A stretch of DNA of 64,000 bases, taken from assembly GCA_964631725.1 (NCBI GenBank), contig CAZVYX010000010.1, forward strand, positions 55,527-119,526, in the 5' to 3' direction. The notes beneath the pieces are model-generated. The model was given only the letters and a program-made list of their open reading frames with translations, did not search any database and was not told the DNA's origin. Numbering within the stretch: position 1 is the first letter of the stretch; each line of letters opens with the position of its first letter. A program made the translations under genes and the position numbers. Positions 1 to 8,783 of this stretch are shown in pieces. This DNA comes from GCA-2731375 sp964631725 (GTDB lineage: Bacteria > Pseudomonadota > Alphaproteobacteria > GCA-2731375).

Positions 1-2
1 AG

Positions 3-341
3 GTGGCGCGCAACGTACCAAAACCGTTAACCGTGAATATGGGGTTGGGCATTCGCGCCCGCCCGACGACGCCGCTTATTCATCCCACCGCCTTGCAGGC
101 CATGGGCGTTGCCGCCGTCAGCTATCCCCGCCTGCTCTCCACCGCCGCCGTGCGCGGCATGATGAACGCCATGAATGCCTTCAAGGATATGCTGGACAGC
201 GGGGAGGTCGTGGACCGGCCCGATCTATTGGTTGGTTTTGACGAAATCAACGCATTGACCGGTTTCGATCAATTGAGCGCGTTGGACAGGACCTACGCGC
301 ACGATCAGGAAGGAAGCGCCCATGGGCATGACGGCGATTGA
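3..341 (+). CDS. C-terminal part of an isocitrate lyase/PEP mutase superfamily lyase (5' partial)
   Basis: Only about the last 112 residues are present. The frame is open to the left edge, so the GTG at position 3 is not trusted as the start. The run from LTVNMG through ALQAMGVAAVSYPRLLSTAA, followed by a helical tail, resembles the last barrel strand and C-terminal arm of the superfamily that includes 2-methylisocitrate lyase, oxaloacetate decarboxylase-like proteins and 2,3-dimethylmalate lyase. Members cleave or form C-C or C-P bonds beside a carboxylate. The catalytic KKCGH-type loop lies outside the window, so substrate class cannot be read. The stop codon overlaps the next gene by 20 bp, indicating translational coupling with the LeuCD-like hydratase. 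Confidence 0.75.
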   Translation: MARNVPKPLTVNMGLGIRARPTTPLIHPTALQAMGVAAVSYPRLLSTAAVRGMMNAMNAFKDMLDSGEVVDRPDLLVGFDEINALTGFDQLSALDRTYAHDQEGSAHGHDGD

Positions 342-1575
342 GAAAATCCTGGCCCGCAACAGCGAGCAATCACTGGTGCGTCCCGGCGATATCGTTACGA
401 CAAAGGTCGAAACGGCCATTCTGTTCGACAATAATTTCATGGCCACTTCATGGCGCGAAATTCTGCACGTCCATGATCCCGACAAAGTCGTCGTGGTGTT
501 CGATCATCGGGCCCCGGCCTCCCATGTGCTCAGCGCCCAGGCGCATCAGACGGGCCGGAATTTCGTCAAGCGGTTCGGCATTTCGCGGTTTCACGATATC
601 GGTTTCGACCAGGGCATCAGCCACGCCATCGTCGCCGACTACGGCTACGGACTGCCGGGCACGGTGCTGTTGTGCAGCGACAGCCATACCTGTAGCGCCG
701 GCGTTTTCAATCTGGCGGCACGCGGTGTCGGTTCCCCGGACATGACCTATGCGGTGACCAAGGGAGAGACCTGGTTCCGGGTCGGTGAGACCGTGCGCTA
801 CGAGCTGGAGGGCGCGCTGCGCCCCGGCGTTTCGGCCAAGGATATCTTTCTGTATCTGGCCGGCACATACGGCGACCACGCCACCATGAACGTGGAATAC
901 GGCGGCCCCGGCCTGGCCGCCCTGTCCATGAACGCCCGGCGTACGTTGACCACCATGAGCGCCGAGCTAAGCGTGGAATTCGCTACGTTCGAGCCCGATG
1001 ATGTCATGCTGGATTTCGTCGCCGCCCGCACCAATCAAGAGTTTCAAGCGGTCTGGCCCGACGATGACGCTGACTATGCCGACAAACGGGTGGTCCGCCT
1101 GGATGAAATCGAGCCTCTGGTCGCCCTGCCCGACGCGGTTCTGAACAATTCCAGGCCGGTCGATGATGTTTCCGGCCAGGCCATCGATCAGGCCTTTATC
1201 GGCTCCTGCGCCAACGGCACCCTGGATGATCTGGCCATCGCCGCCCGTGTGCTCGACGGCAAGCGGGTAAACGACGGCGTCCGCCTGCTGGTCACGCCGG
1301 CGACCCAGAACATCTACCGCGAAGCCCTGCGCCTGGGCTATGTCCAGGCCATCGTCGATGCCGGCGGCGTCGTCACCAACGCCACCTGCGGCGCCTGCGG
1401 CGGCGGCAGCCTGGGCGTGTTGGGGCCGGGCGAGACCTGCATCACCGCCAGTACGCGCAATTTCAAGGGCCGCATGGGCGATGCAGAGGCGAAAATCTAC
1501 ATGGCTTCGCCCGCCACCGTGGCGGCATCCGCCATTCAGGGCAGCATCGCGGGACCGTTGGAGTATTTCCAATGA
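322..1575 (+). CDS. Aconitase-superfamily hydro-lyase large subunit (LeuC type 2-like)
   Basis: This 417-residue protein has the length of the shorter LeuC2/homoaconitase-like class rather than the ~465-residue proteobacterial LeuC. The catalytic signature CSDSHTCSAG is at about 118-127. The 4Fe-4S ligands are Cys296 (GSCANG) and Cys356/Cys359 (CGAC). The family moves water across a C=C bond of a di- or tricarboxylate. Candidates are 3-isopropylmalate dehydratase, dimethylmaleate/citraconate hydratase or a homoaconitase-like enzyme. Its partner small subunit follows with a 4-bp overlap. The preceding lyase and following acyl-CoA genes favour catabolism over leucine synthesis, because no leuA or leuB is present. 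Family is secure; the substrate is not. Confidence 0.85.
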   Translation: MGMTAIEKILARNSEQSLVRPGDIVTTKVETAILFDNNFMATSWREILHVHDPDKVVVVFDHRAPASHVLSAQAHQTGRNFVKRFGISRFHDIGFDQGISHAIVADYGYGLPGTVLLCSDSHTCSAGVFNLAARGVGSPDMTYAVTKGETWFRVGETVRYELEGALRPGVSAKDIFLYLAGTYGDHATMNVEYGGPGLAALSMNARRTLTTMSAELSVEFATFEPDDVMLDFVAARTNQEFQAVWPDDDADYADKRVVRLDEIEPLVALPDAVLNNSRPVDDVSGQAIDQAFIGSCANGTLDDLAIAARVLDGKRVNDGVRLLVTPATQNIYREALRLGYVQAIVDAGGVVTNATCGACGGGSLGVLGPGETCITASTRNFKGRMGDAEAKIYMASPATVAASAIQGSIAGPLEYFQ

Positions 1576-2081
1576 GTGGCGCTGAAACCATGTCCATGTC
1601 AGGCCGCGTCTGGGTCGTGGGCGACAACATCAATACCGACCTGATCCTGCCGATCCAGGCCTATTATCTATCCGTCGAGGAACAGCCCGCCTGGGTCTTT
1701 TCGGCCAACCGTCCCGGCTGGTCGGACGAGGTCACGCCGGGCGACATCCTGGTGGCGGGACGCAATTTCGGCGTCGGCTCCTCCCGCCCGGCGGCGCGGT
1801 CATTGAAAAACCTCGGGCTTGCCTGCCTGCTGGCGGAGTCCATCAACGGCCTGTTCTACCGCAACGCCGTCAACTTCGCCTTCCCGGCCCTGGAGGCGCC
1901 GGGCGTCATGGCGCTGTTTCAGGAAGGCGACACGGCGGAGATCGTTTTCGACACGGCCGAAATCAGCAACCCGAAACGGGGTGAAAGTCTCGCGGGCGCG
2001 CCGATGCCGCCGCAGTTGTTGCGGATCTTGAAGGCCGGCGGCATCTATCCTCTCCTGCAATCGGAAAACCTGATCCGCTGA
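1572..2081 (+). CDS. Aconitase-superfamily hydro-lyase small subunit (LeuD-like)
   Basis: This 169-residue swivel-domain subunit pairs with the gene before it, whose TGA stop overlaps its ATG. The start of the domain reads GRVWVVGDNINTDLILP, the usual opening of LeuD-type subunits. The substrate-loop motif is GRNFGVGSSRPAA at about 63-75, followed by the NGLFYRNAVNFAFP segment. In this family the GSSR serine and arginine contact the substrate carboxylate and form the second half of the active site. ATG at 1572 is used because of the overlap; ATG codons for residues 7 and 9 are alternatives closer to the conserved core. Confidence 0.85.
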   Translation: MSGAETMSMSGRVWVVGDNINTDLILPIQAYYLSVEEQPAWVFSANRPGWSDEVTPGDILVAGRNFGVGSSRPAARSLKNLGLACLLAESINGLFYRNAVNFAFPALEAPGVMALFQEGDTAEIVFDTAEISNPKRGESLAGAPMPPQLLRILKAGGIYPLLQSENLIR

Positions 2082-2193
2082 GCAGCCTCGGACCGCTACA
2101 TCATGTCACACGGGACAGGGATGCTATTAACGTGGCGGCGCAAAATGGCTACGATTGGTTTGAGTACGGCTGTTTACCGGGAAGGGCTGGGCC

Positions 2194-3357
2194 ATGGATT
2201 TTGAACTTAGCGACGAACAACGCATGATCCTCGATTACGGGAGCAAGCTGGCGGAAAGTTTCGACCGCAAGCAATGGCTGGATTATGCCCGGCGCCACGA
2301 GTTTCCCGAGCATATCTGGCGGCAAATGGGCGACGACGGTTTCCTTGGCCTGATGGTGCCGGAGGAATATGGCGGCGCCAGCCTGGGCATGATGGAGATG
2401 TCCCTGCTGATGGAGGGCATGGCCGATTACGGCATTCCGATGCAGCATCTCGTCGTCGGCCCGACCATGTGCCTCGCACACCTCGCCCGCCACGGCACGG
2501 AGGAGCAAAAGCGGCGCTATCTGCCCCCCGCCTGCGCCGGCAAGGAGGTCTGGTGTTTCGCCATTACCGAACCGACGGCGGGCTCCAACAGCATGAAGAT
2601 TACCACTCTGGCCAAGGGTGACGGCAACGGCGGCTTCAGGCTGAACGGACAGAAGGTTTTCATCACCGGTTCCGATGTCGCCGATTACGCCATGGTGGTG
2701 GCGCGGACGACGCCGTTTCAGGACGCCGCCAAGAAGACCGACGGCTTCACCCTGTTCATTGTCGATCTGAATGCCCCCGGCGTAACCCGCCAGCCCATGG
2801 ATATGAGCATCGTGATCCCGGAACGCCAGTGTGAAATATTCTTCGAGGACGTGGCATTGACCAAGGCCGATGTTATTGGCGAGGTCGATAAGGGTTTCTC
2901 GATCCTGTTCGACACCCTGAACCCGGAACGCATCATCCTCGCCGCCATGCTGATTGGCCTGGGCCGCTACGCCATCGGCCGGGCCGTGGAATATGCCTCC
3001 GAGCGGCAGGTGTTCGACGCGCCCATCGGCTCCTATCAGGGGCTGCAACACCCCCTGGCGGAGGCGAAAACGGAAATCGAGGTCGCCACCCTGATGACCT
3101 ACAAGGCAGCCTGGGCCTTCGACAATGACCGGCCGGCAGCGGAATATTCCAACATGGCAAAGTATTATGCCGCTGAGGCCGCCATCCATGCGGTTGATAC
3201 GGCGGTGCAGTGTTTCGGCGGCAATGCCTACACCCACGAATACGGCATTTTCGATCTATATCCCTTCGTCCGCATGCTGCGCACCGCACCCCTGAACCGG
3301 GAAATGCTGCTGAACTATATCGGCGAAAAAGTCCTCGGCCTGCCAAGATCCTACTAG
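2194..3357 (+). CDS. Acyl-CoA dehydrogenase
   Basis: This 387-residue flavoprotein has the full ACAD layout: N-terminal helical domain (1-115), beta domain with the FAITEP...GSNSMKITT flavin/substrate segment (about 120-230), and C-terminal helical domain. The C-terminal motif GGNAYTHEYG places Glu349 where MCAD-type enzymes keep their catalytic base, so it should introduce a 2,3-double bond into an acyl-CoA using FAD. A purine-rich stretch (GGAAGGGCTGGG) precedes the ATG. It follows the hydratase genes by 112 bp and precedes the carboxylase by 28 bp, so oxidation then carboxylation of one acyl-CoA is plausible. Chain length and branching preference cannot be read. Confidence 0.9.
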   Translation: MDFELSDEQRMILDYGSKLAESFDRKQWLDYARRHEFPEHIWRQMGDDGFLGLMVPEEYGGASLGMMEMSLLMEGMADYGIPMQHLVVGPTMCLAHLARHGTEEQKRRYLPPACAGKEVWCFAITEPTAGSNSMKITTLAKGDGNGGFRLNGQKVFITGSDVADYAMVVARTTPFQDAAKKTDGFTLFIVDLNAPGVTRQPMDMSIVIPERQCEIFFEDVALTKADVIGEVDKGFSILFDTLNPERIILAAMLIGLGRYAIGRAVEYASERQVFDAPIGSYQGLQHPLAEAKTEIEVATLMTYKAAWAFDNDRPAAEYSNMAKYYAAEAAIHAVDTAVQCFGGNAYTHEYGIFDLYPFVRMLRTAPLNREMLLNYIGEKVLGLPRSY

Positions 3358-3385
3358 TTGTCATTTAGATAGACGGAAAGTATCC

Positions 3386-4975
3386 ATGGACGCGTTGTCG
3401 CCCGAAGAATTTGACCTCAACAAGGACGCCTATCTGGAACGGATCGCCGATCTGCACGAGCGGCGGCAACGCTCCCGCATTGGCGGTTCCGAAGCCAGCC
3501 GGGCGCGCCATATCAAGCGCGGGCGCATGCTGCCGCGGGCCCGCGTCGATGCCTTGCTGGATCCGGGTTCGCCGTTTCTGGAACTGGCCGAACTAGTCGG
3601 CGAGGGATTTTACGACGGCGTGCCGCCCGGCGGCAGCATGATCACCGGCATCGGTCAGGTGCAGGGTCGCCACTGCATGATCATCGCCAACGATTCCACC
3701 GTGAAAGGCGGCACTTATTTCGGTGCCACCGTGCGCAAGCACACCCGGGCTCAGCGTATCGCCTGGGAAAACCGCCTGCCCTGCATCACCCTGGTGGACT
3801 CGGGCGGCGCCTTCCTGCCTGATCAGGAAAACATTCACCCCGATGAGCATCATTTCGGCTCGATCTTTTATAATCAGGTCGGCATGTCGGCGGAAGGCAT
3901 CGCGCAGATCGCAGTGGTTCTGGGGCCATGTACCGCCGGTGGGGCCTATATTCCATCGCTATGCGACGAGGTGGTGATCGTGCGCGGCCAGGGCTTCATG
4001 TATCTGGGCGGGCCGGAATTGACCAAGGCGGCGACGGGCGAGGATATCGACCGGGAGTCCCTGGGCGGGGCACAGATGCATTCCTCCGTCTCCGGCGTCA
4101 CGGATTACATCGCCGAGAATGACGAACATGCCCTGGCCATAACCCGCGATATCATGGCGGAGCTGGGCGAAGAGGCGCCCCTGCGCTGGACACCCAAACC
4201 GTCGAAACCGCCGCGCCTGGATCCAAACGAAATCTATGGCCTGATCAGCCGGGACGCGCGCATCCCCACCGACAACCGGGAAATTCTACTGCGCATGGTC
4301 GACGGCAGTGATTTCCAGGAATTCAAGCCCCTGTATGGCGAGACATTGGTCTGTGGCTTCGCCCGCATCCATGGCTTTCAGATCGGCATTCTGGCCAATC
4401 AGGGCGTCTTTTTCACGGAAGCCGCACTGAAGGGCACGCAATTCATCGACATCTGCACGAAGCGGGATATTCCCCTGCTGTTCCTCTCCGACGTCGCCGG
4501 TTTCATGGTCGGGCGCGAGGCGGAGGTCGGCGGTATCGCCAAGGCCGGCGCCAAGTTCGTTACCGCCATGAGCTCGGCGGCGGTGCCGAAATACACCATC
4601 GTCACGGGCGGGGCTTATGGCGCTGGCTATCTGGCCATGTGTAGCCGGCAGTTCAAGCCCCGCGCCCTGTTCATGTGGCCCCACAGCCGCATCGCCATCA
4701 TGGGGCCGGAACAGGCCGCCAATACCCTGGCCATGGTCAAGCGCAAGAATTTCGAGGCCGATGGCGTCGATTGGAGCGTGGAGGAGGAAGAGGCCTTCAA
4801 GGCGCCCCTGCGGGCTGAATATGAACGCTTCGCCGATGCTTATAACTTCGCCGCCAATCTGTGGGTCGACGGGGTCCTGGACCCATTGGAAACCCGGCAT
4901 GCGTTGGGGCTGTTGCTGGATGTGGCCGCGCGCACGCCGGTTAAAGAAACCAATTTCGGCGTATTCCGGATGTAA
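3386..4975 (+). CDS. Acyl-CoA carboxylase carboxyltransferase (beta) subunit, methylcrotonyl-CoA carboxylase type
   Basis: This 529-residue crotonase-fold protein has both carboxyltransferase domains. VDSGGAFLP at about 133-141, DEHHFGSIFYNQ, GPCTAGGAYIPS and the C-terminal ETNFGVFRM resemble the MCC/geranyl-CoA carboxylase branch; propionyl-CoA carboxylases usually read LDSGGAR at the first site. It would transfer carboxyl from biotin to the gamma carbon of a 3-methyl-branched enoyl-CoA. The biotin carboxylase/carrier subunit starts 17 bp downstream, as in liu and atu operons. The liuC-type hydratase and HMG-CoA lyase that normally complete leucine breakdown are not adjacent, so methylcrotonyl-CoA is only the default substrate. 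Confidence 0.87.
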   Translation: MDALSPEEFDLNKDAYLERIADLHERRQRSRIGGSEASRARHIKRGRMLPRARVDALLDPGSPFLELAELVGEGFYDGVPPGGSMITGIGQVQGRHCMIIANDSTVKGGTYFGATVRKHTRAQRIAWENRLPCITLVDSGGAFLPDQENIHPDEHHFGSIFYNQVGMSAEGIAQIAVVLGPCTAGGAYIPSLCDEVVIVRGQGFMYLGGPELTKAATGEDIDRESLGGAQMHSSVSGVTDYIAENDEHALAITRDIMAELGEEAPLRWTPKPSKPPRLDPNEIYGLISRDARIPTDNREILLRMVDGSDFQEFKPLYGETLVCGFARIHGFQIGILANQGVFFTEAALKGTQFIDICTKRDIPLLFLSDVAGFMVGREAEVGGIAKAGAKFVTAMSSAAVPKYTIVTGGAYGAGYLAMCSRQFKPRALFMWPHSRIAIMGPEQAANTLAMVKRKNFEADGVDWSVEEEEAFKAPLRAEYERFADAYNFAANLWVDGVLDPLETRHALGLLLDVAARTPVKETNFGVFRM

Positions 4976-4992
4976 ATGGGCGGTCGCATAGC

Positions 4993-6990
4993 ATGTTCAA
5001 GAAAATCCTGATCGCCAACCGTGGCGAAATTGCCTGTCGCATCGCACGCACCAGCCAACGCCTGGGCATTGACACCGCCACCGTTCATTCCGAGGCCGAC
5101 AAAAGCGCCCTGCATGTACGGGAGGTCGGCGAGTCCATTCATATCGGCGCGGCGCCGGCCTCGGAAAGCTACCTCAATATCGAGGCTGTGGTTGCCGCCG
5201 CCAAATCGGTGGGCGCCGACGCGGTTCATCCCGGCTATGGCTTTCTCTCGGAAAATCCCGCCTTCGCCGAAGCGGTTGGCGCGGCGGACCTGACGTTCAT
5301 CGGCCCCAGCGCCGAGGTCCTGCGCCAGTTCGGCGACAAGGCCGCCGCCAAGGCCGCCGCAACGGCGGCCGGCGTGGCCACGGTGCCGGGCAGCCAGAAC
5401 GCCAGCGACGATCCGGCCGCCATCATGGCCGAACTGCAAACCATGATCCTGCCCGCGTTGTTGAAGGCCGTGGGCGGCGGTGGCGGCAAGGGCATGCGCG
5501 TGGTTGCCGATATGGCCGGCGCGGAAGCCGATATCGAAGCCGCCATGCGGGAAGGCCGAAATTCTTTCGCCGATGGGCGCCTGCTGGTCGAGGAATTTCT
5601 GCCCGAAGCGCGCCATGTGGAGGTGCAAATTCTCGGCGATGGCCAGGGCAAGGTGCTGCATCTGTTGGAGCGGGAATGCTCCCTGCAGCGCCGGCACCAG
5701 AAGGTGATCGAAGAGGCGCCGGCCCTTGATCTCTCCCCGGCCCTGCGCGCACAATTGCTCGACAGCGCCGTCGCCCTGGGCCGCGCGGTCAATTACCTCG
5801 GCCTGGGCACGGTGGAGTTCATCGTCAAGGACGACCGGGCCTATTTCCTGGAGGTCAATCCCCGCCTGCAAGTGGAACATCCCGTGACCGAGATGATTAC
5901 CGGCCTTGACCTGATCGAATTGCAGATCCTGGCCGTGGCGGGTCACGGCATCGCGCTGGAGCAAGATCAAATCACCGCCACCGGCCACGCCATCGAGGCA
6001 CGGATCTATGCCGAAGACCCGGCGCAAGGCTTCCTGCCTTCGACAGGCACCATTGCGCGGCTTTCGCTGCCTCATGACGAGTTGCGCGTGGATACGGGTA
6101 TCGCCGCCGGCATGGCCATCACGCCCTACTATGATCCCATGGTCGCCAAGCTGATCGCTCATGGCAGGGACAGGACGGCGGCACTGACGAAGCTTGTCGC
6201 CGGGCTGGAGCGGTTTTCAGTCTCTGGCGTGCGCGACAACAGTGCCTTTCTCCGCGCCCTCTTGGAAACGCCCGAAGTGCGCGAGAGCGCCGGCGACACC
6301 GGTCTGATTGACCGGAAATTGGACCGGCTTGTGGCCGAGGCTGCGCCGGACGGCGCCCGGATCGCCCTGGCGGCGGCGATCTGGCTCGGCGGCCGCCGGC
6401 GACAGAATGGTACGGACATCTGGCGGGCCGACGGCTGGCAAACCGGCTGGCGACTGGGCGACGGTACCGCCGCCATGACTGTCGCACCGATCCTGCAAGC
6501 GCGGATCGACGATGATCTGTTTGATGTCTGTTTCGGGCCACGGGACGGCGACGGCACCATGCTTATCGGTATCGGCGACGATGAACACCGCATGGTTGTT
6601 GAACCGCTCGGCGGCCATGCCTATCAGGTCACGGCGAATGGGCGCAGCCGCACGGTCCGGGCCTGGTTGGGCGACGATTGGATCACCCTGGACGATGGCG
6701 GCAATAATTTGACCGCCGCGTTTACGCTTTATCTCGACAGCGCCCGTCAGGCCGCTTCCGCCGCATTTGGCGGCACCGTCGAGGCGCCCCTGATGGGTCA
6801 GGTTCTGGCCGTGCAGGCGAAGGTCGGCGATACGGTCGAGCAGGGCGAGGTCCTGGTCGTGCTGGAAAGCATGAAGATGGAGATCCGCATCACCGCGCCG
6901 GGCGCCGGCGAGATCAAGGCGCTACATTGCCAGGTCGGCGGCAACGTGGAACGCGGTGCCGTTATCGTGGAACTGGAATTGGCGGATTAG
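4993..6990 (+). CDS. Acyl-CoA carboxylase biotin carboxylase/biotin carrier (alpha) subunit
   Basis: This 665-residue protein starts with the biotin-carboxylase signature FKKILIANRGEIACRIAR. The ATP-grasp glycine loop GGGGGKGMRVV is at about 161-171, and the EVNPRLQVEHPVTE catalytic segment follows. The last 75 residues form a biotinyl domain whose ESMKMEI motif carries the biotinylated Lys628. It carboxylates biotin with ATP and bicarbonate and passes the group to the beta subunit encoded immediately upstream. Length and domain order match MccA/LiuD. The region between about 450 and 585 is probably the linker/BT domain that docks the beta subunit. Confidence 0.9.
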   Translation: MFKKILIANRGEIACRIARTSQRLGIDTATVHSEADKSALHVREVGESIHIGAAPASESYLNIEAVVAAAKSVGADAVHPGYGFLSENPAFAEAVGAADLTFIGPSAEVLRQFGDKAAAKAAATAAGVATVPGSQNASDDPAAIMAELQTMILPALLKAVGGGGGKGMRVVADMAGAEADIEAAMREGRNSFADGRLLVEEFLPEARHVEVQILGDGQGKVLHLLERECSLQRRHQKVIEEAPALDLSPALRAQLLDSAVALGRAVNYLGLGTVEFIVKDDRAYFLEVNPRLQVEHPVTEMITGLDLIELQILAVAGHGIALEQDQITATGHAIEARIYAEDPAQGFLPSTGTIARLSLPHDELRVDTGIAAGMAITPYYDPMVAKLIAHGRDRTAALTKLVAGLERFSVSGVRDNSAFLRALLETPEVRESAGDTGLIDRKLDRLVAEAAPDGARIALAAAIWLGGRRRQNGTDIWRADGWQTGWRLGDGTAAMTVAPILQARIDDDLFDVCFGPRDGDGTMLIGIGDDEHRMVVEPLGGHAYQVTANGRSRTVRAWLGDDWITLDDGGNNLTAAFTLYLDSARQAASAAFGGTVEAPLMGQVLAVQAKVGDTVEQGEVLVVLESMKMEIRITAPGAGEIKALHCQVGGNVERGAVIVELELAD

Positions 6991-7069
6991 CCCGTTGCCT
7001 TGACCTCAAAATTGCCGCCCCCTACCCTCGTCGGACCGAATTGGGTGGGACGAATTCATAAGAGGTCAT

Positions 7070-8347
7070 ATGTCGGACAAGAGCGGAGCCTCCGCCGTAT
7101 CACTTGAAGATCCCGGCGACGACACACCGGAAACGGCCCGGCCCGTTCGGGAACGCTGGACAATTGGGCTGATCAGTGCCGGGCATTTCCTAAGCCATTT
7201 CTACGGCCTGGCATTGCCGCCGCTGTTCCCGCTGCTGAAGGCCGAATTCGGCGTCAGCTATACCGAACTGGGCCTGGTGATGACCGCCTACGCCTTCCTG
7301 GGCGGATTGATACAGGCGCCGGTGGGCTTTCTGGTGGACCGCCTCGGCCCGCGCCGGGTGCTGCTGGCGGGGCTTGGTCTGATCGCCACCTCAATACTAT
7401 TGATGGGTTTCGCCTCCGACTACTGGATGCTGTTGGTGCTGGCCGTGCTGGCGGGCCTGGGCAACAGCGTTTTCCATCCCGCCGACTACGCCATCCTGTC
7501 AGGGTCCATTGAAAACAAGCGGCTCGGCCGGGCCTATTCGGTGCATACCTTTTCGGGCTTCCTGGGCGGCGCCTGCGCACCGGTGGCCATATTGAGCCTT
7601 GCCAGTCTGACCGATTGGCGCACGGGACTAATCGTCTTTGGCGTGGCCGGGCTGGTCACCATGGCCGCGATGGCGTGGCGCTATGATGTCCTGGCCGGCG
7701 AGAACGACGCTGAGCAGACAACAGCGGTGGAGAGTACGCGGCAGCCGGGGACCGGACAGGCACCAAGGGGTCTGTGGTTATTGCTGACGGCGCCGGTTCT
7801 GCTGTTCCTCTGTTTCAACATTCTCTACGGCATGGCCAGCGGCGGACTGCTCGCCTTCACGGTCAGCGCCTTGATGAACCTGCACGGCCTAGACCTCGAC
7901 CTGGCCAGCGCCGCCCTGACGGGGCATCTGTTCGGCGTGGTGGGCGGAATTCTACTCGCCGGGATCATCGCCGACCGCCTGCCGCATCATCATATCGCGG
8001 CAGCCGGCGCCATGCTTCTGGCGGCAACGGCCACCGTGCTGCCGGCCCTGCTGACGCCAAGCGGCACGGTTCTAGTGGTGATCATGATATTCAGCGGCAT
8101 CGGCCTGGGCGCCGTATTGCCACCGCGCGACCTGATGGTCCGGGCCCTGACCCCGCCGGGTGAGACGGGCAAGGTCTTCGGCTTCGTCTTCGTCGGTTTT
8201 TCCGTCGGTATCAGCGTCGCATCCGTGCTGTTCGGCTGGCTGCTGGACGGCGGCATGCCGGCGATGGTCTTCATGCTATCAGCCGCTTTCGCGATCCTGG
8301 CGCTCATAGCGATCACCGCGGCGCATCATCTGACGCCTCGGGACTAG
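7070..8347 (+). CDS. MFS transporter
   Basis: This 425-residue protein has about twelve hydrophobic segments in two six-helix halves split by a charged loop at about 205-235. The loop 2-3 region reads PVGFLVDRLGPRRVLLAG, the usual MFS signature between helices 2 and 3. A ~35-residue charged N-terminal tail precedes helix 1. The start is supported by AAGAGG eight bases upstream. It follows the carboxylase alpha gene by 79 bp on the same strand, so it may import the substrate of the cassette. Nothing in the sequence fixes the transported compound. Confidence 0.85.
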   Translation: MSDKSGASAVSLEDPGDDTPETARPVRERWTIGLISAGHFLSHFYGLALPPLFPLLKAEFGVSYTELGLVMTAYAFLGGLIQAPVGFLVDRLGPRRVLLAGLGLIATSILLMGFASDYWMLLVLAVLAGLGNSVFHPADYAILSGSIENKRLGRAYSVHTFSGFLGGACAPVAILSLASLTDWRTGLIVFGVAGLVTMAAMAWRYDVLAGENDAEQTTAVESTRQPGTGQAPRGLWLLLTAPVLLFLCFNILYGMASGGLLAFTVSALMNLHGLDLDLASAALTGHLFGVVGGILLAGIIADRLPHHHIAAAGAMLLAATATVLPALLTPSGTVLVVIMIFSGIGLGAVLPPRDLMVRALTPPGETGKVFGFVFVGFSVGISVASVLFGWLLDGGMPAMVFMLSAAFAILALIAITAAHHLTPRD

Positions 8348-8371
8348 ATAATTACGAATAAATTTCTTATA

Positions 8372-8400
8372 TTGGTATTATGAAATTATTTTGGAATAAT
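8372..8400 (+). promoter_or_regulatory. Putative promoter with palindromic operator for the antitoxin-toxin pair
   Basis: TTGGTA (8372-8377) and AATAAT (8395-8400) are separated by 17 bp and fit a sigma70-type promoter. A perfect inverted repeat, ATTATT-TTGG-AATAAT (8385-8400), covers the -10 element. Such an overlap is expected for antitoxin autoregulation. The site is in an AT-rich 77-bp gap, 25 bp before the antitoxin start. Read by eye only. Confidence 0.45.
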
Positions 8401-8424
8401 CCACTACATTGATCGGAGTGGGAA

Positions 8425-8781
8425 ATGAGTGAAACGGCGGAGAGAGATACGGCGGTTTCGCGTCTGGTCGGTGAATTGAAGGTGATTGGTGGCCTTAAGG
8501 GCCGGGATATCGCCAATATTCTTGGCGTATCGCCGCCAACCGTGAGCCGCTGGAGCAAGGGCGAAAGCGGCCCGACCATCGACAAGCAAACAGTGATGGC
8601 CGAACTGCGCTGGGTTGCGGCGCGGCTTGCGGATTTCTACGAACCGGACGAAGTGCGCCTTTGGCTGCAATCGCCGCACCCGCAACTGAACGGCGCCCGT
8701 CCATATGACTTTATCAACGAGGGCCGCACCAGGGACGTCCTCGAAATCATCGAGCGTCTCGACAGCGGGGTCTATCTGTAG
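8425..8781 (+). CDS. Xre/MbcA/ParS-family antitoxin (DUF2384)
   Basis: This 118-residue protein has an N-terminal helix-turn-helix (about 22-50, LKGRDIANILGVSPPTVSRW) and a C-terminal DUF2384-like domain ending in ARPYDFINEGRTRDVLEII. That arrangement is typical of antitoxins paired with RES toxins: the C-terminal part blocks the toxin and the HTH represses the operon. The toxin ATG begins two bases after its stop. The start has GGAG nearby (GATCGGAGTGGGAA). Pairing and order (antitoxin first) strongly support the call; toxicity and neutralisation are inferred from the family. Confidence 0.87.
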   Translation: MSETAERDTAVSRLVGELKVIGGLKGRDIANILGVSPPTVSRWSKGESGPTIDKQTVMAELRWVAARLADFYEPDEVRLWLQSPHPQLNGARPYDFINEGRTRDVLEIIERLDSGVYL

Positions 8782-8783
8782 AA

